NCBI GenBank assembly: GCA_018340375.1
Contig: JAFFJZ010000003.1
Location: forward strand, 28,458,001 to 28,522,000
DNA: 64,000 nt
From: Gonatopus flavifemur
Taxonomy: Eukaryota > Arthropoda > Insecta > Hymenoptera > Dryinidae
Reading direction: 5' to 3'
In this document: one piece after another, positions 1-13,285 of the stretch
How the letters are laid out: the number at the start of each line of letters is the position of its first letter
Position numbering within the stretch: position 1 is the stretch's first letter
Notes under the pieces: model-generated
What the model was told of the DNA's origin: nothing
Seen by the model: only the letters and a program-made list of their open reading frames with translations
Database searches by the model: none
Program-made: the position numbers and the translations under genes

Positions 1-252
1 TTTTTTCTAGTCGATTTCCATATATACCGCACGGGAGCACGGATTCTGATTTGAACGTGCAACGAATATCGAAAGTTTGAAGGAAAAGTAGGAATCTGAT
101 AAACCCTTGTGTTCGCACGTGATATAAATACGAGCAAGAACAATCGCTATTGAATCAAAATGATTTATAGCTTTAATGAAAACAACATTAATCCGGATAC
201 TCAATGCAAATATTGAATCGATTTTTATTATTCTCCCTTCATTGTATACTTT
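1..252. other. Spacer, no feature recognised
   Basis: A+T-rich sequence with no convincing coding frame, repeat or RNA gene on either strand. Confidence 0.5.
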
Positions 253-255
253 CTA

Positions 256-453
256 GAGTAGGGTAAATGGGGGTGAGATGGCGCACTTTCCCGCCCCTCT
301 ACACCATAAAATAATACATCAAACCCTGTTCACGCAAGAAAAATATGAAGATTCAATCACAATCTTTCAATTTTTCTCGAGTAAATGAAGTTTGATGTAT
401 TATCCCGTGCTGTAGTGGAGCGGAAAAGTGCATCATCTTACCCTGATTTACTC
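256..453. mobile_element. Short TIR element (GGGTAA...GATGGCGCAC type)
   Basis: The ends are inverted copies. The left arm begins GAGTAGGGTAA, and the right arm read backwards begins GAGTAAATCAGGGTAA. Both continue through a GATGxxGCACTTT block and a shared ATAATACATCAAAC block. The interior is about 60 bp with no coding capacity, so this is a non-autonomous (MITE-like) copy. The flanks read CTA and TA, so a TA duplication is possible but not certain. The GATGGC-type core resembles the end of the larger element at 61278, but a family link is only an inference. Confidence 0.75.
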
Positions 454-3400
454 TATACGCAAATTTTCCTCTCATACTTTTCGGATTCGAATTCAGGATG
501 TCGGTGATCAAGCTCATTGCAGATGACTCTATTAAAAATGTCCGACAGATCCTGACAGATTCCGGTTAAAATTCTGTCTGGTTCCGTTGGAAACCATCAT
601 GCGTGGAACAAAAACCGATCAAATTTTGCACAGAAAATTATCTGTCGAATATTTGGAATAGGGGAGTCTTATTTCCACCGCATCGGTTGACAATTCTTTG
701 AAAAATGGATCTTTTTGCATTGATTTTGCCGATTAACCGTTTCGATGTGTTTTTGTAATCATTCCTCATCACCCTCCTTCGTTTCATTTGCTTTCAAGTG
801 TTTGTACCGATTAACAATTAATCCTTTTTCATTCGGTCAACGATCAGAATGAATAATGTATCGTTTCAATTATGGCTCAATCTCCCAGTATGTTCCACGT
901 TGTAAATAAACAGGAAACATAGCGATTTATACCAATTCGACAATAATCGATCAATTTTCACGTAAAATCCTCTCCTCGTTGAGAGAATTCGAGATATACC
1001 TTTGAACACAAGTGATAAATTCCATTCTCATACAGGGTCAAAAGTTGATATGCAAGCGATACACATTTTATACTGTTGTACTCACGTGATTTGCACGTGC
1101 TTGCATGCATGTAAGCGCACCGTGCACGTGTACCAGGATTCCCACATAACATTGTGAAACCACAATGACCACTATGCAGGGCTGCTATGTGATCCCTCAT
1201 TCCTTCTCTCTAACCTCTGTCGGTCATGACAATGATTTACTCGTATGCAATGCGACAATACTCATTCAAATCGAGGAATCGTCCGTACAAAGATTCCGCA
1301 CGCATTACATTTATGCCACGTGTGATATGCTTGTCCCTTCTGTAATACTCGTTCGAATATTCGAATAAACTATCAGCGGGAATTAAAGCGATAATTCTTC
1401 AAGTGTAATGTGAAAAGTTGAAACGCGAGGGAGAATGAAAATTCGCAAAAAATGCTGAGGTTTGCCTAGGGGCGGAGAAAAGCACTGAAACTACAAATAA
1501 TATAATTTATCTCTTCCACTCGTCGCTTGGGTAATGAAAAATAATGGATTATGAAAGAAACGGAACGTGCGAGTTGAACGGGATAAAAGATAAAGAAGAA
1601 GATGGACTTCAATATCTTTTCAAGTAGAGTGGAACTAAAAGCAACGCAAAATGAACAAGACACGCGCATATATTTTCATTTTTGTTCTTTTCGTTAATCA
1701 AAAAAAACTGTCCAACATTCGCTTTGAATGATTGGTAGTAGGTTTCAACAAGTTCTTTTTATCAAACGAAGGAGAAGAAAGATTGCGAAGAGTGTCAAAA
1801 ATCGAAGAAATAAGGAGAATGACGATGATATCGATCGGTTGTTTGACTGATCGAACTGTCTCTCACTTTGAGACCTTGATGGACATTAACAAAGAGAAGA
1901 TTTTGAATAAGGAGTATCTGTTTTTCTCTTCGCTTCTGAAGAAAAGTCACGCAACCTGGATGGATAAGAAAAAGATGTCAAGAGCTTGCTCGTCCTTGAC
2001 AATTTCTCAATTGGTGATGTGTCAATGAATATATTCTCCGAATGCCTAGATTTTCTCGTATTTGAATCACTTGTGGTGTATAATAATAGACATGAAGATG
2101 AGTAATTACCTGGCTAAGCACTCGTCTTTTTTCAAGCATTCTCGAAACTATAGAATGTGAAAGGAAGGAGAGGAATAAAGAGGGACCGCCAACGGCCACA
2201 TACAGGAGAAACCACGAAAGAAGTGGAAGACGAGGGACACATAAGAACAAGAAAGTCTGCCCAAGGCAGGTCCGTGACTAATCTGAAATCTCAGCAACAG
2301 CCAACAACCACCACTACCAACTGCCCTTAGGGTGAAACTTGTATACACATGCTGGGTGAATCATGGAAATGGGACAAGTTTTATCTCTATTCTGATTGGC
2401 CGGAAACGGAACAACGATTCTGAAGATCAATGGGATTCATGATCTATCGATCCGAATATTGTTTTGTACGATTGTGGTTCTGATTTACGAAGCTCACAGC
2501 AAGTATTCATACGTCCATCGTTTCTTGAGTTTGTCAGATGATCGTATGGTAGAATTGTTCTGCTGTCATGTTGCGCTTTAAACAACAAGGAAAGAAATCT
2601 GTCTCAAAGTGGATTTCACCACGTATAAAGAAGGTTTCTTCCATTCTTGTGACAGTTGTATTAATAAACTACAATAAATTATAAAAATGATTCTTGTTTT
2701 CGTTTTTTTGTAATCCCGTTGTTTGTGTATCATCGAGATATAAAATTCATACCATAATTCTCGTGAAATTTCTCTCTTATGATTTATAAAGTTTCACGAC
2801 AAGTAATATTCCAAGATTTCGAAAAAAGTAGGGGAGTTCGAAATAACATGACATTTGATTTGGAAGACGCAAGCTGATTTTAAATGAATCACGGTGAGGT
2901 TTACGAATATTTGGAACAGACTTTTTTCAACTGTCAGCGGTAAAGTGAGATGTTCTCCTTTAAAGTACTTTTTTGAAGATTCTTCCATGCAAAAGCTGAG
3001 AAACTGAAGTTTGAAACATTGATAGTTTCCACAAGAAGTTTAGTGGCCTAGTTCTTTTGCCCTCAGGACCATCGAGGAATGAGTAAAAATAGATGATTTC
3101 GTTACTCTCGAGAGATACGGAATGTATATAATTTTTGACAAGTTCGGGAGTGTGCTAGAAATGAGGAGAACGTCTTTTATGGAAAATTGTGATGTATTCA
3201 TCTTGATGCAATGCAATGAGATGAGATTTGGTATGAAATTTCATCATCAATTCTCTTAAAAGGCAGGTGTTTCATAGAAGACATGCACAATTGATATTAT
3301 ATTCTACATAGTTTTGGATAATTACCTCCTGAATATGCATGAGCGTAATAACAGTGGGTCATTGAATGTGGAGTCGTGAAACACTTCATTACATTATTAT

Positions 3401-3651
3401 TTAATAAAAGAGTCATGATATGCAGATTGTGTCGTTCTGCACGTGAAGGATAATACGAGGAACTTTTTTTGAGTTGAGAAGAGTGTTCATTCTCCATAGG
3501 TCAAATTGAGCACCATTGGAATATAAAGATCGTAACAGCTCGTTTTTTGGATTCTTCTGGTCCAATGTGAGTTGAAATTGAGCCAAGGTCAGACCAAGCT
3601 CAGGCTGTTTATTGATTCCTGAAAATGTGTAGAGTTTTTCTTCACACTGTT
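454..3651. other. Long spacer without recognisable gene
   Basis: Several frames of 60-98 codons are open here. None shows recognisable protein motifs, splice context or compositional bias. No clear inverted or tandem repeats were seen, apart from scattered A/T runs. Confidence 0.4.
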
Positions 3652-4894
3652 CCCGTGTAGAAATTTTTCTGGGTGTCCTGTATTGAATATAGGCCCCGTA
3701 TGGGCTTATGTTGGGTATCCAAACTTGTGATGTCCTAGCTTTAGCCACTGAAGGGCTTAGTCGGGTTGCTGATATTCGGCCTGATTTCTCTAACTCAGAG
3801 ACACCCATATAAGGCCGATATGGGGCCAAGCTGCGTTACCAATGTTCCCCCCTGTTTTGAAAATCTAGGCACACCAACTACAGCCTGCATAGGGCCTTGC
3901 CAGGCTCCCCGTATTCTTCCGAAGATCTTAATTTGAGCATACCTGTACACAACCCACGTACGGCCAAGCTGCATTTCCGAAGTTTGCCCCTGTTTTGAAA
4001 ATTTGAATGCAGGAATGTGACTACAGCCCGCCTTGCCCTTACATTGATAATTTTTCAAAATATAAACCTACGTTAGAAATCCCGTTGGAAAAATCTCATA
4101 GATGTCGAAATACCGCTATAGAATCCTATATATCCTCATGAGATTTGATGATATTTTTTCTGGTGGGAACGAATGTCCTCGAATCATATTGGTGATTCCC
4201 TTATGTGCCTGTTTCACTACTCATATCACTGACGTGTGGCAGTATACATTGCATGTCAGTGTGAATGCAGGTGCAGCGATATATACAAAATTTTTCTTCG
4301 ACAAAAAGTGTCAAAATGAAGAGTGATCGATTTTTGCGATATATGCTCATAAAAAAATATTTCATCCATGATTACTGTGTCCACACTATCGGTGAACAAT
4401 GTCAAAGAATCGAAAGAACATGACTGTATGGTTAATTGCAAGACATAATGAGGTTGTTCTGTGTTTTGATACAGTCCGATAATGTATGTAATGTAATGTA
4501 CAAAGTAATGTTGGGTGGAATACCTGAGTTGAAATTGAAATCGGCCCATTCCAGCCCCTGTCCGGGCTCAAGTCGAAGTGGTCTGGGTACAGCTAGGACC
4601 TTGGATAGCCCGATTTTCAATCGAGGAAGTTTCCACCTGGGGTTCCTTCCTTGCAATATGAATTCGATTTGATGATATTCGCAACAATTCATTATCTTTC
4701 CAAAAGTCCAAGTTTCAGCGTCTGCATTGGCTTCATCATGGGTGTCCTACATAGGCCCGAGTTGGGAATACTATGAAAATGAGTGTGTGACAATCCTGTC
4801 TAGGCCCTATATGGGTAACCAAAACAGGGCCTGAAATAAAATAAGGACGACTAATTTGGCCCAAATTGCCGCCAAGAATTAATTTCTACACGTG
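3652..4894. mobile_element. TIR element with CCCnnGTRGAAAT ends, GGCC-rich interior
   Basis: The left end is CCCGTGTAGAAAT and the right end reversed is CACGTGTAGAAAT. The element is flanked by TT on both sides (3650-3651 and 4895-4896), which fits a 2-bp target duplication. The interior is strikingly G+C-rich compared with the surroundings. It consists of diverged units carrying GGCC...TATGGG palindromic words; one unit beginning GGCCAAGCTGC recurs 138 bp apart at 3824 and 3962. No transposase frame is present. Two open frames across it (3413-3829 and 3795-4058, minus strand) are by-products of the low stop-codon density of this composition. Confidence 0.75.
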
Positions 4895-5069
4895 TTGGTA
4901 GACGATGGACAAATAGTCCATCCACTAGTCACTATGTGTCCATTTTTCTCGCATAGTGGCGGTGCCTCGCAGTACGTCAAATCTTGCTAGTCGAATTTGA
5001 GATCCTGGTCGAAATTTGGGCCATCTCCTCCACATTACGTTTTGAGTGAACGGGTTGAAGTTGCGCTAT

Positions 5070-5392
5070 CCCGTGTGGAAATCAACCTGAGCATCCTGAG
5101 GTAGGCCCTGGCCCCGTAGGGGTATATCTTAGGCATCCAATACAAGGTTGCCTACCCACGGCCCATATGGGCCCCAGTTGGCGCTGCCACTATATTCCTG
5201 GAATATTTCAATCCAGGTATGCCCACCCGCAGCCCATATAGCCCCCTAATTGGCTACCATTGTGTCACCTAGGTATTTGATACCATTACGGGACCTAGAT
5301 TGTAAAGCGTAACATTCCAAGTTGGGGCCACTTTTCAAGTAGGGATCATAAATCTGGCCCAGGTCTGAGCCCGGGAGAAATTTCCACACGGG
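5070..5392. mobile_element. TIR element with CCCGTGTGGAAAT ends
   Basis: The 13-nt termini CCCGTGTGGAAAT are perfect inverted copies, flanked by AT on both sides (5068-5069 and 5393-5394). The first 50 bp aligns with the left end of the element at 3652, including a GTAGGCCC/GGCCCCGTA block, so the two are siblings of different length. The interior again carries GGCCCATATGGGCC-type words. No coding capacity. Confidence 0.8.
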
Positions 5393-5670
5393 ATGCTTGG
5401 TAACCTAGGTTCGGTTTATCTTGGTGAGTCTCACGCCCACGGTCAATTTCTACACTCAAATAAAAGTGATTGGGAAACAAAAGGAAAAATCCCTCTCTAT
5501 CAGAAAAGATATTTCACTTTTGTTTTCCCCGTCGATTGAGAATATGCCGATTTCAAGCTGCGATTGACAGTATTTTGAACTAATGAAAATCGAACAAATG
5601 AAAATACTAGTCGAAGTCATCACAAAGACTAATCTTCTCAAATGGAGGGGAACCATATATCAGGGGAGAA

Positions 5671-6562
5671 GTCTCGCCACAATTCCGGTCTCTTTAGGCG
5701 AATAGCTTCACGTCAACGACGCATAACGCTCGAATGAGATTCTTTGTTGACAGTTTAACCCGGCGGGAGGAACTCAAAATGCACAACACCACGATAATCG
5801 AAGGAAACAGTCAACATAACCTTTTTGGTTTCGCCTCACCTTTGGCGCGATATTCACTTGATTGATCGGTTGTTTCCGGGTCGTAAGCATAAATCCACGT
5901 CTCATCTCTCGCAATAGTGCGTTTCATCTTGTCCTGATAGTCAGGAATCATTGTTTTACACACTTCAACGCGACGATGTTTTTCCAGGAAATTCAGTGTT
6001 CTCGGTACCAATCGAGATTTGACGCGGCTGGGATTCAAAAAATCCTTCAAAATGGTATTGACTGATCCTTTTGAAATCTCAACATCATCAGCAAGATCTA
6101 TAATTGTTAATCGACGATTTGGAAGTATGAAATCTTTGATTCTTTGGACACGAACTTCGTCAGTTGAAGTTGATGATCGACCGGGACGTTTTTCGTCTTC
6201 GGCACGTTCTCGACCTTCTTGGAACTCTTTATACCACTTGTAAACATTTTTTTTCGACATAGCCTCATCACCAAAGGCTTTCTGCACCATCCTCAACGAA
6301 TCAGCAGCAGAAAATTCGTTCCGCAAACAAAATTTAATACAAATTCTTTGCTCAACGAATGCAGACATTATGAAAATCGAAAAATTCACTTTCAGTAGCT
6401 TACAAACCGAAGCGTATCTCAAACACTAATGAATATTTTTATATGACCCTTGGCGCGGATATCAAATACAGTCTTACTAACCTAAAAATAAGAGTACTTC
6501 CCCAAATACATTCGCGCACAGAGTTTGAATTCAAATGTCACCTTACTTTTTCGACACGCTAG
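5671..6562 (-). pseudogene. mariner transposase relic, C-terminal third missing
   Basis: Reading on the minus strand from ATG at 6368, the product matches mariner-family transposases. It has the N-terminal helix-turn-helix segment around VEQRICIKFCLRNEFSA, the WYKEFQEGRE motif, the linker EKRPGRSSTS, and the first catalytic block DETWIYAYD. The usual TGDETW context is changed (AR before DETW). After KPKR a short internal deletion shifts the frame. Beyond it a further segment (MLTVSFDYRGVV..., then KRPELW) is recognisable but holds at least two stops. Similarity stops near 5671, before the second and third catalytic aspartates. The upstream end near 6562 has a TIR-like start (TAGCGTGTCGAAAAAGTAAG, minus strand). 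Dead copy. Confidence 0.9.
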
Positions 6563-9500
6563 TATGATGTTTCATCAAAGTCTTTCACCAATTCCCAGTG
6601 ATGGTACAATTTGTTCTTCATTGTTAACCAATATTGGTTGAGTACAGTTCACCAAGCCTTGACTGCCTGTCTTACTCCAAACTCAATTCTATCGTCAAGA
6701 TTTTCGGACCATAGAAATTTTCACATGGGATGAAACAGAATTTGTATTTCCTCATTTTGTAAACAAATGTATCATTGTAATGTGGAGCGTATTATTCTCT
6801 ATATTTCTCATGAATGATGATAACGTTACATAAAGAGATATCTTTTAGACAAGTTTTGAACCATTCCACTGATCTTGTAGACGTCCAAAAGATTTATTCA
6901 AAGATATCTCCCTCAAGAGGACACAAAATTTCAGGAAAGGTCATTGAACGTTCACGAATATCTAGAAACATTCGATAAACGCTCCTGAAAGTTTTTCTTC
7001 TTTTGCAGTCTGGTGATGTCTTCAAAGTCATTTTTTAAATACTTTTTCCAATAAGCAGAGTTTGTTTGTGACATTCCAAAGATCTAAAAGTACACTTTTA
7101 CACAATATACACAATTTATGGTCTAAGAAATCTTGAACTTGTCTGAAAAATATCGCAAGCTGCAATATGTTTTGTGGGGAGGCCAGAATCAGAAATAGGT
7201 TATACAAGATTTACAAACTATTTATCATTACATGCTGCTCGGATCATAAAAATGTGATCCTAGCCATAGTTGCGATTTTAGTGACTTTCTCCTATGGATC
7301 CACTTAGCATCGATGTCCTTGAAACAGAATGACCAATTGAAACAGTCGAGGAGTCTCTGAATTGGCGACCCTAACTGTATCGAGCATCGTTCAGAATGCA
7401 ACGTACTTCACCCGATTAATATCGTAATTTCATGAACCTCGTTTTACTTTTCAAGATCGTGGTTAAGGATCTATGATTGAGTCTTGGATTCAGGAAACCT
7501 ATTTCTCGAATGACTATACCGATGGTCATCGGTTGATCAAAATCTTCGTTGGAACCCAAAAAGGATCGAGGTCAGCCTAACCAAATTTCAAATATGAATT
7601 TCTAGCCGAGAGTGTCAAATTTGAAATGTATCCAGTTGAGTTCCATTTTCAAACTTTTGTGAGCAATTATACAAGAGCATATATTGGAGATTATTGAATC
7701 AATTATCTTTAATACTAGATGAAATAAAACAACGTGTAAAGAATCGTCCATTGTTTTCTTAATCGCATTTTATCTTCAAAAAATACACAGTTTTGTTCAA
7801 CGAGTGAAACAAGAGAACAATGTAACGAAAAGCTTCTTTGTTGCTATTCGAAACTAAGAATCTTATCGCCAAAAAACTGTCAGCTGTATTCCAAATCACT
7901 CAACCGTGCCGTGTCTTCGTATATTCTATCCTTCTATGTTTTATAAATTTGTCAACTTCACGCTCCATTGGGTTGGATGAAATTAACCACTGCGCTACGC
8001 TCTTGAAGATCTTATAACATCGTTTCCAAGGGTTTTTTTCTCCCCCATCGCGGTTGAGCGATTTATTTTATTCTGAAACGGAAAACAAACATACATTTTC
8101 GGAGAGCAACAATCATTTTCTCGGCTTAGATTTATTGGATTCAACGATCCCTCGTTTCGTTCGATATGTTCTGAACGAATTAAAAATTTTCCCATAAATC
8201 TCATGGGTGCCATTGTATATATATGTATATATATGTACGTTCACATAAATTCACCCGGGCGTTGAAATTCCTCCTGTTCATTATATTTTCAAATTCATAC
8301 AGGCCTGCCAATACCGTCGTATACAGTTTTATTTCATACGATCGAATCGATAACTCTTCTCTCGAAAATCTCTACTTTTTGGTTATCAGATTCTGGTATC
8401 TCATCTTAACCCAAATTCTCATTTTAAATATAGATTATCCAGTTTCCAATACAGCCAATATATATATAGATTATCATCATCGTCGTGTTCATTAATAATA
8501 GAAATTCACAGGCACTGTAAACATTGTATATTGTAGCAAACTAATTAACTGGCCTCTGATGCAAGGTCAATAAACACATACATTAAACAGTGCTTCCACG
8601 TATCGGGTGAGATTTATGATGTTTTGTAGGGTCGTATCCAAGTGTTTGCTGTGGATTTTAGAAAGTAACACGGAATCGTTCTCTTACCCTGGTTGCGATA
8701 TTACGTTCGAGCATATTCTATTTTATATTTTATTTTTCAAAGGCAAAGTAAGTCGATAAAACCTGCACGAAAAAGGGTGACGATATTTAATCGATTCGAT
8801 TACTCACGGAAGAAAAATGAACGCGATAAAGAAAATTACACGCCTCTGCCCTCAAACGAACAAAATCCTCACAATCTCGTCTGAAGTGGTACAAGGAATG
8901 ATATACTTCCGGATCGTTTCGAATTCCTACGATAAACTGACAGACGTATTCATGAGTGAACAATGTCGGTCAGAAACGTATTTCCGAGCATTCGGATAGG
9001 TGAGTTTAGGTCAATTGGGCAAATTGCCCATGAAACGACATCATAAAGCAGGCGTTTCTAGGATCATTTGTGTCCTCTGATTTTGGCTAGTCTCATTATG
9101 TTTGCGGTTTTGAGATCTTCTACGATACCTCGGCCACATTGAATAAATCACACATAGAATTTATCTCTTCCTACCGTCTTGTCGCACATCGTGACTCAAG
9201 TTGCGGTTATATTACCGCCTGCTTGTTCTGAAGGATCATACTTCAAGCGGCAAAACATTGTGCATTCATTCATCCAGTATATAAATGACGTTGAAACCTT
9301 TTATAGTGAATCATATTTCTTCGACATGCGTGTTATGAAATTTAGAAAAACTTTTTTGTGTCGGGTAGTTGATACAGCAGTTCAACTGGTACGGCAATTC
9401 TGTTCCAAAGAAATACATTGTTCGTAAGATTCTTCTTATGAGAAGTTCAGAGAAGAGGAGAAACTTTAGATGCATTCGTATATATAAAGAATAAGATTTA

Positions 9501-10432
9501 GTGCATCTTTCCAATTACATTTCAAATCTCAAGATTAAAGCGTTCCTTCTGAATTGTGGGAATACTCGTACTCGCACGGGAATGGGATACCAACATGTCT
9601 GACTGTGGAGTTAATCGGTATCCCAGATTCCTCGAAGTCTCGCTACATACAAGAATTTGCATTGAATCTATCTTGGTTGAGCATTGCTGCCATATTTGAT
9701 GCTTATTTAAAAAAAAAAAACAAACATTGTCATATAGTTGCGCGAATAATAATTGATAAAAATTCAGATATGTTGTGTAATTTTACGTCGATGTTACATC
9801 CTCAATGCAACATGTAACAGCGAATGCACGAGGCGTATCGATCGTACGTGCTCTGACCAGTCGTAAGCATCGATTATTCCATTTATCATCTAGACGCGCA
9901 TCAGAATCAGGAATAAACCCGATTGAACAACAACACGTCAACAGACCATAACCGGGTTATAAAATATAACGTGTGGTGCGGAAGTTTTGTTACACTGTTG
10001 GCTATACAACAGTCACTCCATTGCATAAAGTTTATTCTAAAAATCACTTTTTATTACATTCAATTTATAATTGAAATAAAAAAAATGTATTGATAACATA
10101 CCTTCAATCTCGAGAAATAATATTTCGACTAATATTGATATTAAATTCTTTTTTCTGGAAATTCTTAGTTGAGGACTGAAATATTTTATTTACAATGGAA
10201 AGATTCAAGTTGAATTTGGAAATTTTAATTATTTGAATTTTGTTGAACAAATAATTCTTTTAGAAGAAATAAAATAATTATTAATATTGAATTTATTACA
10301 TTTGATAATGAAGGAAATCAGTTTTCAATATAAAATTAACATTTTAGACAAAAATTGTAACAGCAATATTGTGGTCACACAGGACAGATAAATTGATTGA
10401 AAATGTTTCTTCATAAGATTATTGAATTTGAA
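6563..10432. other. Long spacer; small GATATC-word remnant and microsatellite
   Basis: No convincing gene. At 6835-6930 there are AAGATATCTT-like words similar to the repeat families at 36.6-38.2 and 55.8-56.5 kb. At 8214-8236 there is a short TA/TG microsatellite, and at 9710-9721 an A run. Open frames of up to 90 codons lack any recognisable motif. Confidence 0.4.
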
Positions 10433-10802
10433 CACGGAGAAAAATGAATTCGCTGTGGCAGCGGAATTTACCTTTGCTGGGTTCCTTTTGCCAGAGCAGC
10501 AAATTTTTTGCTGTGACAGCAAACTATTTGCTGTTCCAGCAATCTTGTTAGCTGCGACAGCGAATTTTTAGCTGTGGCAGCAACAAATGTTTGCTATCCC
10601 AGCAAAATTTGTTTGCTATTCTGTATATAATACTGAAAATTTGCTGGCGGAGCAAACATTTTTTGCTGACACAGCTAAAAAATTGCTGTCGTAGCTAACA
10701 CGATTGCTGTTATAGCAAATTTTTAGCCGGGTCAGCAAAAAATTTTGCTATTCTATATATAATACCTCGATTTGCTGCGTCAGCAAATTTTTTCTCTCCG
10801 TG
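10433..10802. mobile_element. TIR element of GCTGnnnCAGC hairpin ladder type (copy 1)
   Basis: The ends are CACGGAGA...TCTCCGTG with an AA duplication on both sides (10431-10432 and 10803-10804). The interior is a ladder of about a dozen miniature palindromes. Each has arms GCTG/CAGC or GCTA/TAGC and a variable 1-3 nt centre, separated by A/T spacers. A TATATAATAC block occurs twice. It is the reverse-orientation sister of the element at 30734. No coding capacity. Confidence 0.9.
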
Positions 10803-11545
10803 AAGGAACTGAAATTCAGTTAAATGATTTTCAATACAAAAGTTTTGTTGACTGACTATTTAAACGACTATGGAAAGGACATTCCAAGTGAATAAAAGGC
10901 ATAGCTCATCCAAAAATTCAGTTTCTCATTTAAATAACACAGGGAACTCATCAACTACGGCTCCAATTCGGTTTTTTGATGTTGAACAAATTTTTTTCGG
11001 AAAAATGAATATAATAGACAAGACAACTTATTCAAATCGATTTGTGAAATTTTCAGTAAAATTCCAGAATCCAGATCAGAATACATAAATTATAAATCAG
11101 ATTCAATTGAATCACAGTCAATTTAATGAATGAATAACAATTAAAAAAATTGTTTAGAATGTGAAATTATTGAATTTTTTACTATAAATATGTACCTTAA
11201 GATATACATATATTGCTTGTCAGTTTCATCAAATACCAATAAAATAAATCACAACAAAATGAAAATACTGAGAAGTGTTTTTAAAATTATATCCAATTTC
11301 AAATTACTCAATTATTGTTGAGAATTTTTGGAATGAGAATAATAATATATCAGTTCTTCAGTGTCAAATAAGGAAAACTAAGTGAAAATTGAGAATAAAA
11401 TGAAAACGTTATTGTATAAGAAAAAAACGAAACATAAACCAACATTTCAATGGACTGTATCTTTTGTATCAGGGATATTTGAACAAGATCAGATTGTAAG
11501 TATCTGATTTTTCACAGTGAAATGAGTTCATCAAAAGTATTGATA
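10803..11545. other. A+T-rich spacer
   Basis: Very A+T-rich, with no gene or clear repeat seen. One 72-codon frame (10870-11088, plus) has no recognisable features. Confidence 0.4.
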
Positions 11546-11711
11546 CACGGAGAGAAATTCAGAGATATCAAATCAACGAACTTCACATGATTTTGAATCA
11601 ACCGATTGGTGATTTCCCATCACGAACTGCCTATGTAACACAGAATATTCTGAGAATATTCCCACACCATCCGTAAAATGCACTTGATCGAATATTCTGA
11701 CAAAAGGCATA

Positions 11712-12224
11712 CACGGAAAGGCCGGGTCTATTAATATTTAGAAAAATGACGGTCAATTTATGTTCTTGAAGTTTGAATCGTTTATTGAACCGAAACGAAA
11801 ATTCAAACTCCTCAAATTTAAGAAATCATCGATGTTTATTTTCTCCAATTAACTTCTTGGAACTGGAAACATCGTTTAAAGAATGTATTGCAAGATTTTG
11901 AGTCTCCAACAGCTGGGAATTTTGTTATTTGTTCATCAATTCGTTGCAATAAACGATTCAAACTTCAGCAACATGTCAATTTAGGGATCGCTGAAAAATG
12001 TTCATAGTGAGTCTACTAAAAATTCGTAGTCAATGTATTAACAATTGATAGTTTCACTGTGAAACATACCAATGGACGTATCAACTGTTAATATTTTGAC
12101 TACGAATTTTTGGTAGATTCACTACGAATATTCTTCAGCGATCCTCTTTTTCCCTAAATTGACAGTCATTTTTCCAAACGTTGATAAATTCTTTCTGAAT
12201 ATTAATAGATTCGGTCTTTCCGTG
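11712..12224. mobile_element. TIR element, CACGGAAAG ends (copy 1)
   Basis: The ends are CACGGAAAG...CTTTCCGTG with TA duplicated on both sides (11710-11711 and 12225-12226). The subterminal block AAAAATGACxGTCAATTTA is inverted at the two ends. A large central palindrome around GTCTACTAAAAATTCGTAG spans roughly 11990-12145. A related copy lies at 51531-51813. No coding capacity. Confidence 0.9.
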
Positions 12225-12851
12225 TATAAGAAGAGTAGTAGGAGATTCGTACATATTCATAGAAGATTCTTAGAATATTTGAATAAGACCGTTTCGAATA
12301 TTCCAGGAATGTTCGTACTCCTGCTTGAAGAATCTCATTGAACCGATTGATTCTCATTGATTCCGATGCAGAATGAATCAGTTCAATGAGATTCTTTAAG
12401 CAGAGGCAATATGCGTACAAAGTTTGCAGGGAGATTCATGAGCAGCGCATGCGTAAGTATCGTGATAACATGAATTCAGTAATGGCGGATAATGTTGTTG
12501 ACAGGCTATAGACCCTTGGATGATATATCATTTTAATTTGTATTTGGGGAATAATACATTTATGAAAGTTGCATTTTGATATCGCAAATGTTCTCTGAGA
12601 GTGCCATGTGTGAAAAATAATCCTGAAAAATGTAATGAAATATTAAGAAATGCCGTATATACTATGATTGTCTGTTGCGATCATAAGTATCTCATCCATC
12701 CATGTGAATCCATAATAATGCTAACAATTCATGATTAACAGATGTTGAATGATCAATAAAATTGATGGTGAAGTAGTCTTCGGTGACATGCAGAAGTTTA
12801 TATCGACGGAAATTTTCATTTCAACAGCATTTTTTTCTAATATTCCCATAA

Positions 12852-13285
12852 CCCAGCTAAAAATTCCCAATAAAGAACGATTCAAAACAATAAGATTTCT
12901 CTATAGTTTTGAATGAGGTTTTTGAATACGGAACTGACAATGTTATATCGTTCTTAAACGATAGAACTCTATCGTTTCTTATCGTATTGTATAAGATGTA
13001 ACAGGATGTATGTGGTTTTATAGTGGAATTCGTATAGAAAAAGTACCAGTTATTCGAAAAACAATAGTCACGTGTTTCAAAATAAGTGGTCCTTTTTCTA
13101 TAAGAATTTTACGATACAATCACATAGGTTTTTCGTTGAATTCTATAGAATACTATAAGAAACGATAGAGTTCTATCGTTGAAGAACGGTATAACATTGT
13201 AAATTCTGTATTCAAAAACCTCATACAAAACTACAGAAAATTCTTATCGTTTTGAATCGTTCTTTACTGGGAATTTTTAGCAGGG
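12852..13285. mobile_element. TIR element, CCCAGCTAAAAATTCCC ends
   Basis: The inverted arms are about 140 bp. Left begins CCCAGCTAAAAATTCCCA and right reversed begins CCCTGCTAAAAATTCCCA. Both continue through AAAGAACGATTCAAAAC and an AACGATAGAACTCTATCGTT palindrome. AA flanks both sides (12850-12851 and 13286-13287). The arms differ by scattered substitutions, so it is not very recent. No coding capacity. Confidence 0.9.

Noticed and set aside
3413..4058. Two minus-strand frames of 138 and 87 codons
   Set aside because: Located across the G+C-rich repeated units of a TIR element. Length is explained by low stop-codon density and there are no motifs.
10433..10802. CRISPR-like array of evenly spaced short palindromes
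   Set aside because: Units vary, spacing is irregular, there are TIRs and a target duplication, and the context is eukaryotic.
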